From contig CASFZH010000040.1 in NCBI GenBank assembly GCA_949299115.1, positions 1 through 34,006 on the forward strand: DNA of 34,006 nucleotides, written 5' to 3'. Position 1 is the first letter of the stretch. Each line of letters opens with the position of its first letter. The DNA comes from an uncultured Helicobacter sp. (GTDB lineage Bacteria; Campylobacterota; Campylobacteria; Campylobacterales; Helicobacteraceae). This document shows positions 7,180 through 15,415 of this stretch, one piece after another. Under the pieces are notes generated by a model, which worked only from the letters and a program-made list of their open reading frames with translations, searched no databases and was not told where the DNA came from. Made by a program: the position numbers and the translations under genes.

Positions 7180-8917
7180 TATTTATATCCTTACAAAAAT
7201 TTTCAAAATTATCTATTGTTTTAGTGATTGGCGAATAAAGCACTTTTTGATTTGTTGTTATGGTTCTGCCTAGTCGGGTAGTTTCTAGCTTTTTTATTAT
7301 TTTTTGCATTCTTTTTTTAAAAAGTTCAGAATCTGAGAGCAATAAATATATGTCCTTGTATATATCTTCTATGTCTGCGTCTTTCAATATCGGAATATCT
7401 CCTATTTTACGAGGCTTACTTATTGATTTGAATGATTTAAAAATGATGAAAGTAATATGATGCTTTAATAAATGCAATTTGCTGTCTTTGTTTTCATTGT
7501 TTAAAAAATCACTTACTAATACAAACATATATGTTAGAATATATATCAATTTACAATAAGATTCTTGGTTTAGAGATTTTAAATTTTCAAGATATTTATT
7601 CATTGTATCGTCAAAGTATCCAGAGGCACGATGAGGAATGCAAAATACAGAAGACATTAATGCCCTCATAATTATACGTAAATCTATATTAATACAATTA
7701 TTCTTATCTTCTTGTCCAACTCGTCTTTTGTAAAAAATAGGCTTGTTGTTTATAATGTTTTTATTAAAAAGATTTTCAAGATTTTTAAAAAACTCCTTAT
7801 TTGACAACAATTGATATGCATCAATTTGGTTTTGACTATTGGAAGTAGTTGCTATGTATTCCATTTCTTCTTCATTGGTTGTTTCAATAATTTTTATAGG
7901 TATGGTTATATTGTTTAGGATATTTTGATTATTTTTGTAGATTTCAAATAATGAGCTAATGGTTTGACATCCATTGATAATTGTTATTGATTTAAATGTA
8001 TAATCATTCATATTGATTTCTATTTGTGCTGCTATAATAGTAAGACCATTATTATATAAATGAAAATTATTTCTTTTATTATCTGTTTGTATTGTGTTTT
8101 GAATGTTTTTATTAATATTTGTATTTCCTAAAAATAATCTTATATTATCTTCAAAAACTATATCATTAAGCAATTTATCTCCATTAAGATTTAAAGAAAT
8201 TGCCTCTAATATTGACAGCACGCTTGTATATCCAATGAAACACTTAGAATCAATGCTAATTAAAGTATTTTGTGGTATGCGAATATTAATACCTCCTTTT
8301 TGTCTGCTTATATAAATTTGACTCAAAAAATTACTACTGACAAAAATTGTTTCAACATCAATATATTCCTTAATATCTTGTTCTTTCATATTAATATCTT
8401 GTTGCCAAGATTTTTTTAGGCTTTCGGTGTCTGTTTCTGTTTTTTGGGTGCAAAAGTATATTTTTATTTTTAAAGAAATGTTACTTTCTTTGTCAAATTT
8501 ATTGATGCATTCGCGAATACTTTTTAACATTTTGTTGTCATCACAATTATCAGAGATAATTTTTTCTAATGTTGTGTAAGATTTTAAAATAGAACCTTTA
8601 TCAATACTTTTTGTATTTTTTGCTTCTACGAAACAAAAACATATATCTTTAAATTTTTTAAGATTTTCTTCCTCAAATAATATATCATAGTTATATATGT
8701 TATACAAGGCATTATCGACCAGAATGAAAAACCCATCTATCCCGGATATATTATCGTTTAACCAGATTTCTTTGAGCGATTCTTCTGAATATTTACTAGA
8801 TGTTGCTATAGCCAACATAGAAGTGGAAAATATTTCAAATTGTTTGTCTTCAGAAAGTTCTTTTGAAAATAACTTAGAACAAAACTCTCTCGCTTGCTTG
8901 GTAATGCGTGTTTCCAT
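7172..8917 (-). CDS. AIPR-family (abortive infection phage resistance) protein
   Basis: This 581-residue protein matches the AIPR family (named for abortive infection phage resistance) in its core: LYNNGLTII near residue 286, followed by IINGCQT near 315 and a TSNSQNQID motif near 365. Such proteins are commonly found beside R-M genes and in phage-defence loci; their biochemical activity is not settled. AAGGAG, lying in the last codons of the upstream methyltransferase, is well placed for the ATG at 8917, and the 3' end overlaps the endonuclease by 8 bp. It is therefore embedded in a methyltransferase-AIPR-endonuclease operon. It is more AT-rich than its neighbours by eye, with many Asn and Ile codons, and no transmembrane segment is evident. 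Confidence 0.8.
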   Translation of the reverse strand: METRITKQAREFCSKLFSKELSEDKQFEIFSTSMLAIATSSKYSEESLKEIWLNDNISGIDGFFILVDNALYNIYNYDILFEEENLKKFKDICFCFVEAKNTKSIDKGSILKSYTTLEKIISDNCDDNKMLKSIRECINKFDKESNISLKIKIYFCTQKTETDTESLKKSWQQDINMKEQDIKEYIDVETIFVSSNFLSQIYISRQKGGINIRIPQNTLISIDSKCFIGYTSVLSILEAISLNLNGDKLLNDIVFEDNIRLFLGNTNINKNIQNTIQTDNKRNNFHLYNNGLTIIAAQIEINMNDYTFKSITIINGCQTISSLFEIYKNNQNILNNITIPIKIIETTNEEEMEYIATTSNSQNQIDAYQLLSNKEFFKNLENLFNKNIINNKPIFYKRRVGQEDKNNCINIDLRIIMRALMSSVFCIPHRASGYFDDTMNKYLENLKSLNQESYCKLIYILTYMFVLVSDFLNNENKDSKLHLLKHHITFIIFKSFKSISKPRKIGDIPILKDADIEDIYKDIYLLLSDSELFKKRMQKIIKKLETTRLGRTITTNQKVLYSPITKTIDNFENFCKDINNE

Positions 8918-8920
8918 ATT

Positions 8921-10512
8921 TTATTTCTCCTTTAGATAAAAAATACTCTCACCATAGCTTTTTGTATCCTTTTCACTGCTATTAAGCACTGGTCGTTCAT
9001 ATCTTTTTACAATTTGCATTTGTGCTAATTCTGCTATCTTAGGATAGAGATTAAATTTATCATTTGCTACCAAAAACACCACATAATCTTTTTGTAAAAA
9101 TCGCTTTGCATTAAACAAAGCCTGTGCTATATCCTTTGCATACTGCTCTTGTGCGGCTTTGCTTTGTCCTCTTGCAAGGCTTCCTATTTCGCTGAAATCT
9201 TGCCTTTTTAAATCAAATATCTCATAAGCATAAGCGTGTTGCTCGTGATAATCAATCAGCCCCACATAAGGCGGTGAGCTAAAAATCCCTCTAATTTTTT
9301 GAGTTTTTATCAAAGTAGCAAAATCACTATCTTGCTTTTGCAATAATACTACAATGTCCGCATTTTTAGAATCAGCATTAAGGCATATTTGCTTTGTGTC
9401 TGTTTTAAGAGTGGCAAATTCGCTCAATCTTTTTAGGGTATCTTTTGCATAGCTATTAAACCATTTTTCTATACTAAAGAGGGGCTTACAGATTCTGCCA
9501 TGCTTCTTGCAATAATAGCTTTGAGTGATAGGCTCTTGCAAGGTAGCTAAATCACTATGCGTAGTTGCTCTGCAACTTCTAGCTGTGCGACTTAGTATGA
9601 TTTGTAGTATGTCTTGTAGATGCTTGGGTGCTTTTTTAATCTCATTTTTTATTAACATAATCTCCTCTTTTATAGAGGGCATATACCATTTTTCAAAAAA
9701 GCCCTTTTGTGTGTTGAGCCGTGTATCGATGTGAAATTCTTGCAAGATATTTTTATATCTTGTTAAAAATTCTTTTTCCTTTTCCTTGCCATAAGCTTTC
9801 TCATCGATTTCTTTTAAGGCAACTTTTCTTTTAAAATCTCTTGGAAAATGCTTGGCATTAAAGGCACTTAAAGCTTCATTTAAAGCATTAAAGCATTTTC
9901 AAAATTTTTTATGTGCTTTGTAGTTGTGTGAGATTCTAAAAGTTTGCTTAATCTTTGTAGCTCTAGCTCTAAAATTTGCAAATCATAATCTTTTATCTTA
10001 GCATTTGAAAGCATTGTATTAAAGCTTGAGATTTCTAAGCCTATGGCGTGCATTCCTAGCTCATTTGCTACGCATAAACTCGTGCCAGAACCACAAAATA
10101 TATCAAGCACTATATCGCCTTTTTGGAAAAAAATCTCTTGCTTTAAGCTATCAGTATGAGAATCTAAAAAATACTCCACAAGTTGCGGTATAAACTTGCC
10201 TTTGTAGGGGTGGAGTCTGTGTATGTGCTTTGTGGTTTGTGCTTCTTTAAATTGTGAAAAAGAAAGGGGGTGAGATAGCTCTTTATCTTGCAAAAGCACA
10301 TCATAGTAATTTTGTAATTCCTCTTTGCACACAAGGCTCTCTTTAGGCTTACTAGCGTGATTGGCGATTTTGCCATAATTGATAAGATAAGCAATATTTG
10401 AGCTTGTAACCTTTTTGCCTAGATAGCTACTCGCCCACAAGGCTGCTTCTTTGGGAGTAAGAAAGGGTTGATTTTCTATGGCATTATAGTTGCTATGTAA
10501 GGTTTTATTCAT
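8921..10512 (-). pseudogene. DNA methyltransferase of cassette A, frameshifted by an 8-bp duplication
   Basis: The N-terminal piece (stop at 9880) carries HRLHPYKGKFIPQL and the SAM motif DIFCGSGTS; the C-terminal piece (from at least 9745 to 8921) carries catalytic FSSPPY and a DYHEQHAYAYEIF stretch. Each half lacks an essential motif. At the break, TAAAGCAT is present twice in tandem (9881-9896, forward strand). Removing one unit joins the frames as ENALNEALSAFNAKHF and gives a single 527-residue protein. The start is either the ATG at 10512 or the GTG at 10527 that overlaps the end of guaA; GGGAG within the guaA terminus can serve as ribosome site. Two-subunit methyltransferases do exist, but the exact 8-bp repeat makes a frameshift far more likely. 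Confidence 0.85.
9881..9896. repeat. Tandem 8-bp duplication disrupting the methyltransferase
   Basis: Two perfect copies of TAAAGCAT. An 8-bp gain shifts the frame; loss of one copy restores it. With only two units it may be a fixed mutation or a slowly reversible slippage site. Confidence 0.85.
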
Positions 10513-10517
10513 ATTTT

Positions 10518-11495
10518 TCACTCCCACTCTATCGTGCCCGGTGGTTTTGAGGTGATATCATAGACTACGCGGTTTATGCCCTCTACCTCGTTTATGATTC
10601 TATTTGAGACAGATTCTAAAAACTCGTGTGGCAGATGAGAAAAGCTTGCTGTCATACCATCTAGTGCTTCCACTGCTCGCACGCAAATCGTATTATCATA
10701 AGTGCGGTTATCGCCCATTACTCCGACACTTCTAACATTAAGTAGCACACAAAATGCCTGCCACACGTTATCATATAGCCCGTGCTTATGTAGCTCCTCG
10801 ATAAATATAGAATCTGCCTCGCGTAACAAATCCAAATCCTCTTTTGTAACCTCGCCCATTATGCGTATAGCTAGTCCGGGTCCGGGAAATGGGTGTCGCA
10901 TGAGCATAGATTCTGGCATTCCTAGCTCTCGCCCTAAAGCCCTAACCTCGTCCTTAAAAAGCTCACGCAAAGGCTCGATAAGCTCAAACTTCATCCACTC
11001 GGGCAGTCCGCCAACATTGTGATGAGATTTTATCGTCTTAGAGGGTCCTTTTACGCTTACAGATTCTATCACATCAGGATAGAGCGTGCCTTGTGCTAGG
11101 AATTTTATCTCGCCATTTGTGTTGTGCTTTTTTGCCTCTCTCTCAAAAACCTTAATAAAGGTCTCGCCGATGATTTTGCGTTTTTGCTCTGGGTCTCTCA
11201 CGCCTTTGAGTAGCCCCAAAAACTCCTCACTTGCATCTACTGTTATCAAAGGCACTTTGAGATTATCTCTAAACATTTTCTCTACCGCCTCTCTTTCTCC
11301 TTTACGCAAAAGCCCCGTATCCACGAAAATCGGGATAAGATTCTCCCCGATAGCTCGGTAAAGCAAGGTCGCCACTACACTAGAATCCACCCCACCACTC
11401 ACTGCACAAAGTACCTTGCTTGGGGTCGGCTTTTGAGTGCTTGTTGTTTTAGTAGAGGGCGTTGGATTTTTTGAGTTTGATAGTATTTCTTGCAT
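10518..11495 (-). CDS. guaA: GMP synthetase, ATP-pyrophosphatase subunit (C-terminal half of GuaA)
   Basis: This 325-residue protein is the synthetase half of GuaA: it adenylates XMP and aminates it to GMP. The P-loop-like SGGVDS is at residues 33-38, and the dimerisation domain ends in the conserved [19 protein letters not shown] standard GuaA has about 510-525 residues with the amidotransferase fused in front; here that domain is a separate gene about 5.4 kb upstream on the same strand. The start is well supported: AAGGA lies 8 bases before the ATG, and residues 1-26 are a Ser/Thr/Pro/Lys-rich linker. A 22-codon ORF ends 2 bases before the ATG. The 3' end is the repeated segment found at 6205 and 1050. 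Together the two subunits would act like the two-polypeptide GMP synthetases of archaea. Confidence 0.92.
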   Translation of the reverse strand: MQEILSNSKNPTPSTKTTSTQKPTPSKVLCAVSGGVDSSVVATLLYRAIGENLIPIFVDTGLLRKGEREAVEKMFRDNLKVPLITVDASEEFLGLLKGVRDPEQKRKIIGETFIKVFEREAKKHNTNGEIKFLAQGTLYPDVIESVSVKGPSKTIKSHHNVGGLPEWMKFELIEPLRELFKDEVRALGRELGMPESMLMRHPFPGPGLAIRIMGEVTKEDLDLLREADSIFIEELHKHGLYDNVWQAFCVLLNVRSVGVMGDNRTYDNTICVRAVEALDGMTASFSHLPHEFLESVSNRIINEVEGINRVVYDITSKPPGTIEWE

Positions 11496-11497
11496 TC

Positions 11498-11566
11498 TTA
11501 GTCCTTAAATGAAATTTGATATTGTATCGTTTTACTGATTGTTTGCATAGTTTTATATGCTTTCAT
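11498..11566 (-). CDS. 22-codon ORF coupled to the GuaA synthetase gene
   Basis: The short frame starts [12 protein letters not shown] and ends QISFKD. AAAGGAGC stands 7 bases before its ATG, a stronger ribosome site than most in the window, and its stop is 2 bases from the next ATG. This is the geometry of a translational-coupling leader. No homology is recognised; the peptide itself may be unimportant. Confidence 0.4.
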   Translation of the reverse strand: MKAYKTMQTISKTIQYQISFKD

Positions 11567-11620
11567 AACTGCTCCTTTAATAACTTGTGAATCTTTGTAT
11601 CATCGCTTCTTTGCTTTGAT

Positions 11621-12352
11621 TTACCTACTTCTATCTTGTTTTGTTTGTGGGATTTTATAAGGTTTATACATTAAGTGCACATTGTTTATAGATTCTCTAT
11701 TCTCAACAAACTCTGTGGCTTTGCATTCAAAGATATAATGCACTAAATCTTTGCCCTTATAGTTTTTGATATTTTCGCCAATTATGCGTCCGCCAAGCTT
11801 TCTAGCCACACGCATAGAGGCGAAATTATCCTCCTTGATGAGACAATACACTCGCTCTAAGCCCAAAATCTTAAAGGCATACTCTTGCACAGCCCTTGCT
11901 GCCTCTGTGCCTAGCCCTTGTCCCCAAAATCTTTTTGCCACGATATAGCCTATCTCGACAACTTCTTGTTTTGCTATGCTCTTTTGGTTTGTGAGATTAA
12001 TGCTCGCTCTATCTAGCCCTGCATTGCCAATGATTGTCCCACTAGCCTTATCAATGATAGCCCAAATCCCAAAGCCATTTTCTTTGTAGCTCTTTAATTG
12101 CTTCTCTAGCCATTCTTTGCTTTCATCAATGCTAAAGCCATGCCCCCAAGCATACATTGTCTCTTTATCGCTTAGAATCGTATGCAAGGCAGGCAAATCC
12201 TCTAGGGTATATTTTCGCACATAAAGCCGCTTGGTTTCTAAAATCATTGTAGATTTTTGTATGCTTTTGGAATCTCTATTCTCAAAATCCTGCTCTTGCA
12301 TTGTTTTTGAATCTCGTATCTCTGAAACTTGTCTAAATTCTGTGTTTTTCAA
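11621..12352 (-). CDS. GNAT acetyltransferase, RimJ/RimL type
   Basis: This 243-residue protein has an acetyl-CoA-dependent N-acetyltransferase domain starting near residue 37 (LETKRLYVRKY). The acetyl-CoA loop is seen in FWGQGLGTEAARA, followed by VYCLIKEDNFASMRVARKLG, a strong RimJ/RimL pattern. The first 35 residues and the last 30 are low-complexity and partly encoded by AGAWTCT words, so they look like later additions. Start: TTG at 12352 preceded by AGGGG at a spacing of 7; the ATG at residue 36 has no ribosome site. The substrate is unknown. It lies between the R-M pair of cassette C and the GuaA synthetase gene. Confidence 0.82.
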   Translation of the reverse strand: MKNTEFRQVSEIRDSKTMQEQDFENRDSKSIQKSTMILETKRLYVRKYTLEDLPALHTILSDKETMYAWGHGFSIDESKEWLEKQLKSYKENGFGIWAIIDKASGTIIGNAGLDRASINLTNQKSIAKQEVVEIGYIVAKRFWGQGLGTEAARAVQEYAFKILGLERVYCLIKEDNFASMRVARKLGGRIIGENIKNYKGKDLVHYIFECKATEFVENRESINNVHLMYKPYKIPQTKQDRSR

Positions 12353-12382
12353 GTCTGTCCCCTAATATAAATGATTAAAATC

Positions 12383-12592
12383 TTAAGAATTATTTATGTT
12401 TCTATACATTAGCAAATCCTTGATTCTTGATTCTATATTTTTCCTTTGAGAATCTAACTCCTTTTTGCGTGCGATAGACATTTGTATAAACTCTTTTTCT
12501 TGCTCAATACCTATAAATTTTTTATTTAAAAGATTAGCAGTTACAAGCAGTGATTGATGGCTAGTGGGAACATTATAAATGTAGGCATTCAT
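12383..12592 (-). CDS. Small ORF resembling the tail of a DNA methyltransferase
   Basis: The 69-residue product contains NKKFIGIEQEKEF, the segment that follows motif I at the end of beta-class DNA methyltransferases (usually R-x-FIGIE). There is no catalytic motif. Its ATG overlaps the stop of the full methyltransferase in TAATG, so it can be translated by coupling. It may be the leftover tail of a methyltransferase replaced by the present one, or an accessory peptide. Confidence that it is expressed is low. Confidence 0.45.
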   Translation of the reverse strand: MNAYIYNVPTSHQSLLVTANLLNKKFIGIEQEKEFIQMSIARKKELDSQRKNIESRIKDLLMYRNINNS

Positions 12593-13440
12593 TAAAAAGT
12601 TTCCTTAAACAAAGTATTTTCCCTATCATTTATATTATCTTGTGTAATCTTTTTAACTCTTTTGCCTCTCTCAAAGCCACTTAAGCGGTATTTATCCTCT
12701 ATCTTACCACCATTTTTCAGTCTCTCTAAAATCATATCGTAATAGGGCTTATGCAATTCAGCTGAAATCCACTTGCGTTTGAGATTCTCACACAGCAGTA
12801 TCTCATTGCCAGAGCCTCCAAAGAGTATAAAGACGCAATCTCCTTCGTTCGTGCAAGATTGTATGAGCATTTGTATCATTTTGCTAGGAAGCTGACAAGA
12901 ATGAAAGGTTTTATCTTTGCTGACATTTTTGACCAAATCAAAATAAAACCACGAATATGGCATTCTGCCCTTATTCCCCTCTTGCATTCTTTGCAAGATT
13001 CTTTTATCTGTTGGGTTTTGATAAGGCAGGGCGATATTATCCTTATAAAAATTATTATTTTTTGTCTTTGTGGCGTGTAATATGCTTCTGTGTGCGGTAG
13101 TTAGCCGTCTTTTACTATGTCCTACATTGGTATTATACACCCATACATACTCTTGCACATCATAGGCAAGAGAATCTAAACATTTTACACGCAAATACGC
13201 ATTTTGTTTGGGATAATTAAGCATAAAAAGATTCCCACTAGGCTTTAGCACCCGCATAGATTCCCTAGCTAACTCACAATACCACTCTATATAATCTTCC
13301 CATTTTTGCGTGTATTTTGCTCCATTATAATTGATACCCACATTATAATCAGGGTCGCCAAATACCATATCAAGACTTGAATCTGGAGTATTTTTTAAAA
13401 CTTTTAGCACATCATCATTGTAAAGTATATTGTATTGCAT
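12592..13440 (-). CDS. DNA methyltransferase of R-M cassette C
   Basis: A 282-residue beta-class methyltransferase. The catalytic motif is GDPDYN (residues 28-33), with Asp in place of the usual second Pro of DPPY; the SAM motif near the C-terminus reads FILFGGSGNE. RRLTTAHRSILH in the middle is a common feature of N6-adenine enzymes. The DPDY variant may matter for activity and should be noted when annotating function. It begins 2 bases after the stop of the restriction endonuclease with AAGG in front of the ATG, so the order is endonuclease then methyltransferase. The recognition sequence is unknown. Confidence 0.82.
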   Translation of the reverse strand: MQYNILYNDDVLKVLKNTPDSSLDMVFGDPDYNVGINYNGAKYTQKWEDYIEWYCELARESMRVLKPSGNLFMLNYPKQNAYLRVKCLDSLAYDVQEYVWVYNTNVGHSKRRLTTAHRSILHATKTKNNNFYKDNIALPYQNPTDKRILQRMQEGNKGRMPYSWFYFDLVKNVSKDKTFHSCQLPSKMIQMLIQSCTNEGDCVFILFGGSGNEILLCENLKRKWISAELHKPYYDMILERLKNGGKIEDKYRLSGFERGKRVKKITQDNINDRENTLFKETF

Positions 13441-13442
13441 TC

Positions 13443-14243
13443 TTAGCCTTGTGTTAAAATATATGCTTTTGATTGTAGAAATTGTATAGAATCTAATCGC
13501 TTAGGATTGCTAAAAGTGTAAGCCCAAAGCTTTAAAATATCACCATTATTTTTGTCTTGAAGCTTGCTTTTTTCTCGCACTAAATATACACAAACGATCT
13601 TTTTAAACGGCAAATTAGAATTATGATAATATAAAAAGGGGTGATAAATCTGATAGATATTAAAATCCTTTGGTGTGCCATTTTTTGCCTCAAAGATTCC
13701 GATGATTCCATCATACTCAATCGTTAAATCTATTTCTATTTGCTGGTTTTTAGCTTCTATCTTTTCATTCTCAAAAAAGTATTCCAAAGTAGCTTTTGTG
13801 CGGTGCGGGAAGTAGGTTTTAGGACGATTTTTTATATCTAAATTCTCAAATTCTAAATCTTTATCAAATAAGAAATGATGAAGTATTCTTTGATTGTTTG
13901 CTACGCTTAAAATATTACTTTCGCTATCGTTATATTGATTAAGCAGAGATTTTTTATATGTCCATTTTATAGAATCTTGTATAGATTCAAAGCTATGATA
14001 GAGTTTATCAATGCCTTGTATAAATTTATGATTCCCACTACCTAAATGTAAGAGACAAATATTATTGTCTTTAAAACTTTGTGGCAGTTTATCGCTAGAA
14101 TCTAACTTTGTAGCATCAAAAGGATTACCAAAACCTACCTTTTTACACACATCTTTTACCAAATCATTATGAAAGATAAAATTCTTTTTTGCCTTACAGA
14201 TTCTATAAATTTCCTCTAATACAAGAGATTTTTTATTTGACAT
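13443..14243 (-). CDS. Probable type II restriction endonuclease of cassette C
   Basis: A 266-residue protein whose core IEIDLTIEYDGIIGIFEAKNG has the D-x(n)-ExK arrangement of PD-(D/E)XK nucleases (about D172 and E185-K187). The N-terminal third looks like a winged-helix DNA-binding region. It directly precedes a methyltransferase, which supports the assignment. Start: GAGG at 7 bases before the ATG at 14243; a start nine codons upstream has no ribosome site. I do not recognise the specificity family. Confidence 0.65.
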   Translation of the reverse strand: MSNKKSLVLEEIYRICKAKKNFIFHNDLVKDVCKKVGFGNPFDATKLDSSDKLPQSFKDNNICLLHLGSGNHKFIQGIDKLYHSFESIQDSIKWTYKKSLLNQYNDSESNILSVANNQRILHHFLFDKDLEFENLDIKNRPKTYFPHRTKATLEYFFENEKIEAKNQQIEIDLTIEYDGIIGIFEAKNGTPKDFNIYQIYHPFLYYHNSNLPFKKIVCVYLVREKSKLQDKNNGDILKLWAYTFSNPKRLDSIQFLQSKAYILTQG

Positions 14244-14321
14244 TATATATCCTCGATTATTGATAAGCAATTGTAATAAAATATTTCTAAAAATACAATT
14301 TATCCTTAAAATCCTACCATT

Positions 14322-14939
14322 TTATTGTGTCGCTTTATTATATTTGCGTAACCCTCTATTTTCTCTATGAAACGCACAACTTACTAAATGGTCGCACACA
14401 AGCCCGATAGATTGCATATACGCATACATTCCCACACTTCCCACAAAGCTAAAGCCACGCTTTTTTAAATCCTTTGCTATTTTGTCTGAAAGAGGCGTGC
14501 GGGTGGGAATCTGGGCTAGATTCTTAAAAGCATTCACAATAGGCTCACCTCCCACATAGCTCCAAATAAACCTATCAAAGCCCCCAAACTCCTCTTGCAC
14601 TTCCAAAAACCGCTTGGCATTATTGATAGCAGATTCTATCTTGGCACGATTGCGGATAATCGCCTTATTTGTCATAAGCTCCTCTATCTTTGCCTCATCA
14701 TACCCTGCTACTTTTGCAGGGTCAAAATCATCAAATGCCACCCTAAAAGCCGCGCGTTTCTTTAATATCGTAATCCAAGAAAGCCCTGCCTGCATACCCT
14801 CTAGCACGAGCTGTTCAAAAAGTCGCTTTTCATCGTGCTGCGGCACTCCCCATTCAAAATCGTGGTAGTCTTGATAGAGCTTTTGCGTAGGCTTATCAGA
14901 AGTCTTATAGCCCTGATATATCCAATCACACCTTTGCAT
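14322..14939 (-). CDS. tag: DNA-3-methyladenine glycosylase I
   Basis: This enzyme removes 3-methyladenine from alkylated DNA as the first step of base-excision repair. At 205 residues it is slightly longer than E. coli Tag (187). The zinc ligands are all present: Cys4, His26 in YHDFEWG, His184 and Cys188 in CDHLVSC, the last two offset by the same nine residues as the first His relative to E. coli. The GLSW and FVG substrate-pocket segments are also present. It follows the PIN-like gene by 8 bp and precedes the cassette C endonuclease, inside the gap of the split guaA. Confidence 0.95.
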   Translation of the reverse strand: MQRCDWIYQGYKTSDKPTQKLYQDYHDFEWGVPQHDEKRLFEQLVLEGMQAGLSWITILKKRAAFRVAFDDFDPAKVAGYDEAKIEELMTNKAIIRNRAKIESAINNAKRFLEVQEEFGGFDRFIWSYVGGEPIVNAFKNLAQIPTRTPLSDKIAKDLKKRGFSFVGSVGMYAYMQSIGLVCDHLVSCAFHRENRGLRKYNKATQ

Positions 14940-14947
14940 ACCACCCC

Positions 14948-15415
14948 CTAGCCATGCTGCTCAAGCCATTGTTTTAATTCTTGAGAGCTGATGATATAGA
15001 GATTCTCAAGACAAGGTGTGCCTTGCATTTTCTTACGCAAGAGTGCAATAGATTCTGTATTATTGCTAATAAGACCTACACTCTTACCCTGCTGCAAATC
15101 CTTGATGATAGAATGGATAAAGTCGCTATAAGGGTCACTATCTTTTTGTGCTAGAATGACAAACTTACGCTTATCCAAAAAGTAATTGATAAATTTCAAT
15201 GTAATTTCTGATAGAGTATGTTTGCTTTCTTTGCGGTCTGTGCGGAGTTTGTGGAGATAGAGATATTGAACTTTTGGGATTTTTATGCAAAAGTCCTCAT
15301 TATCGATAAGTTTTTGTAAATGCGTATATGTCAGCTCATCGATAGAATCTTTTTTAAAGATAGTGAAAAACACTTCTGTATCAATGTAAATGATATGTCG
15401 TGCTTTTTTATTCAT
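14948..15415 (-). CDS. PIN-domain-like protein of unknown role
   Basis: About 155 residues if started at the ATG at 15415, which overlaps the upstream gene's stop in ATGAATAA; the longer start 16 codons earlier has no ribosome site and overlaps 56 bp of coding sequence. It begins HIIYIDTEVFF, like the first acidic strand of PIN nucleases, and later has SDPYSDF and GLISNNTES where PIN proteins carry further acidic positions. The pattern is degenerate (NN in place of the usual ND), so nuclease activity is doubtful. No antitoxin-like partner is next to it; coupling to the acetyltransferase suggests co-expression. Confidence 0.5.
   Translation of the reverse strand: MNKKARHIIYIDTEVFFTIFKKDSIDELTYTHLQKLIDNEDFCIKIPKVQYLYLHKLRTDRKESKHTLSEITLKFINYFLDKRKFVILAQKDSDPYSDFIHSIIKDLQQGKSVGLISNNTESIALLRKKMQGTPCLENLYIISSQELKQWLEQHG

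Noticed and set aside
10164-10394. 76-codon frame inside the cassette A methyltransferase
   Set aside because: Out-of-frame shadow of the clearly protein-like methyltransferase N-terminus.
14948-15415. VapC-type toxin of a toxin-antitoxin pair
   Set aside because: Acidic catalytic positions are poorly conserved and there is no small antitoxin gene beside it.
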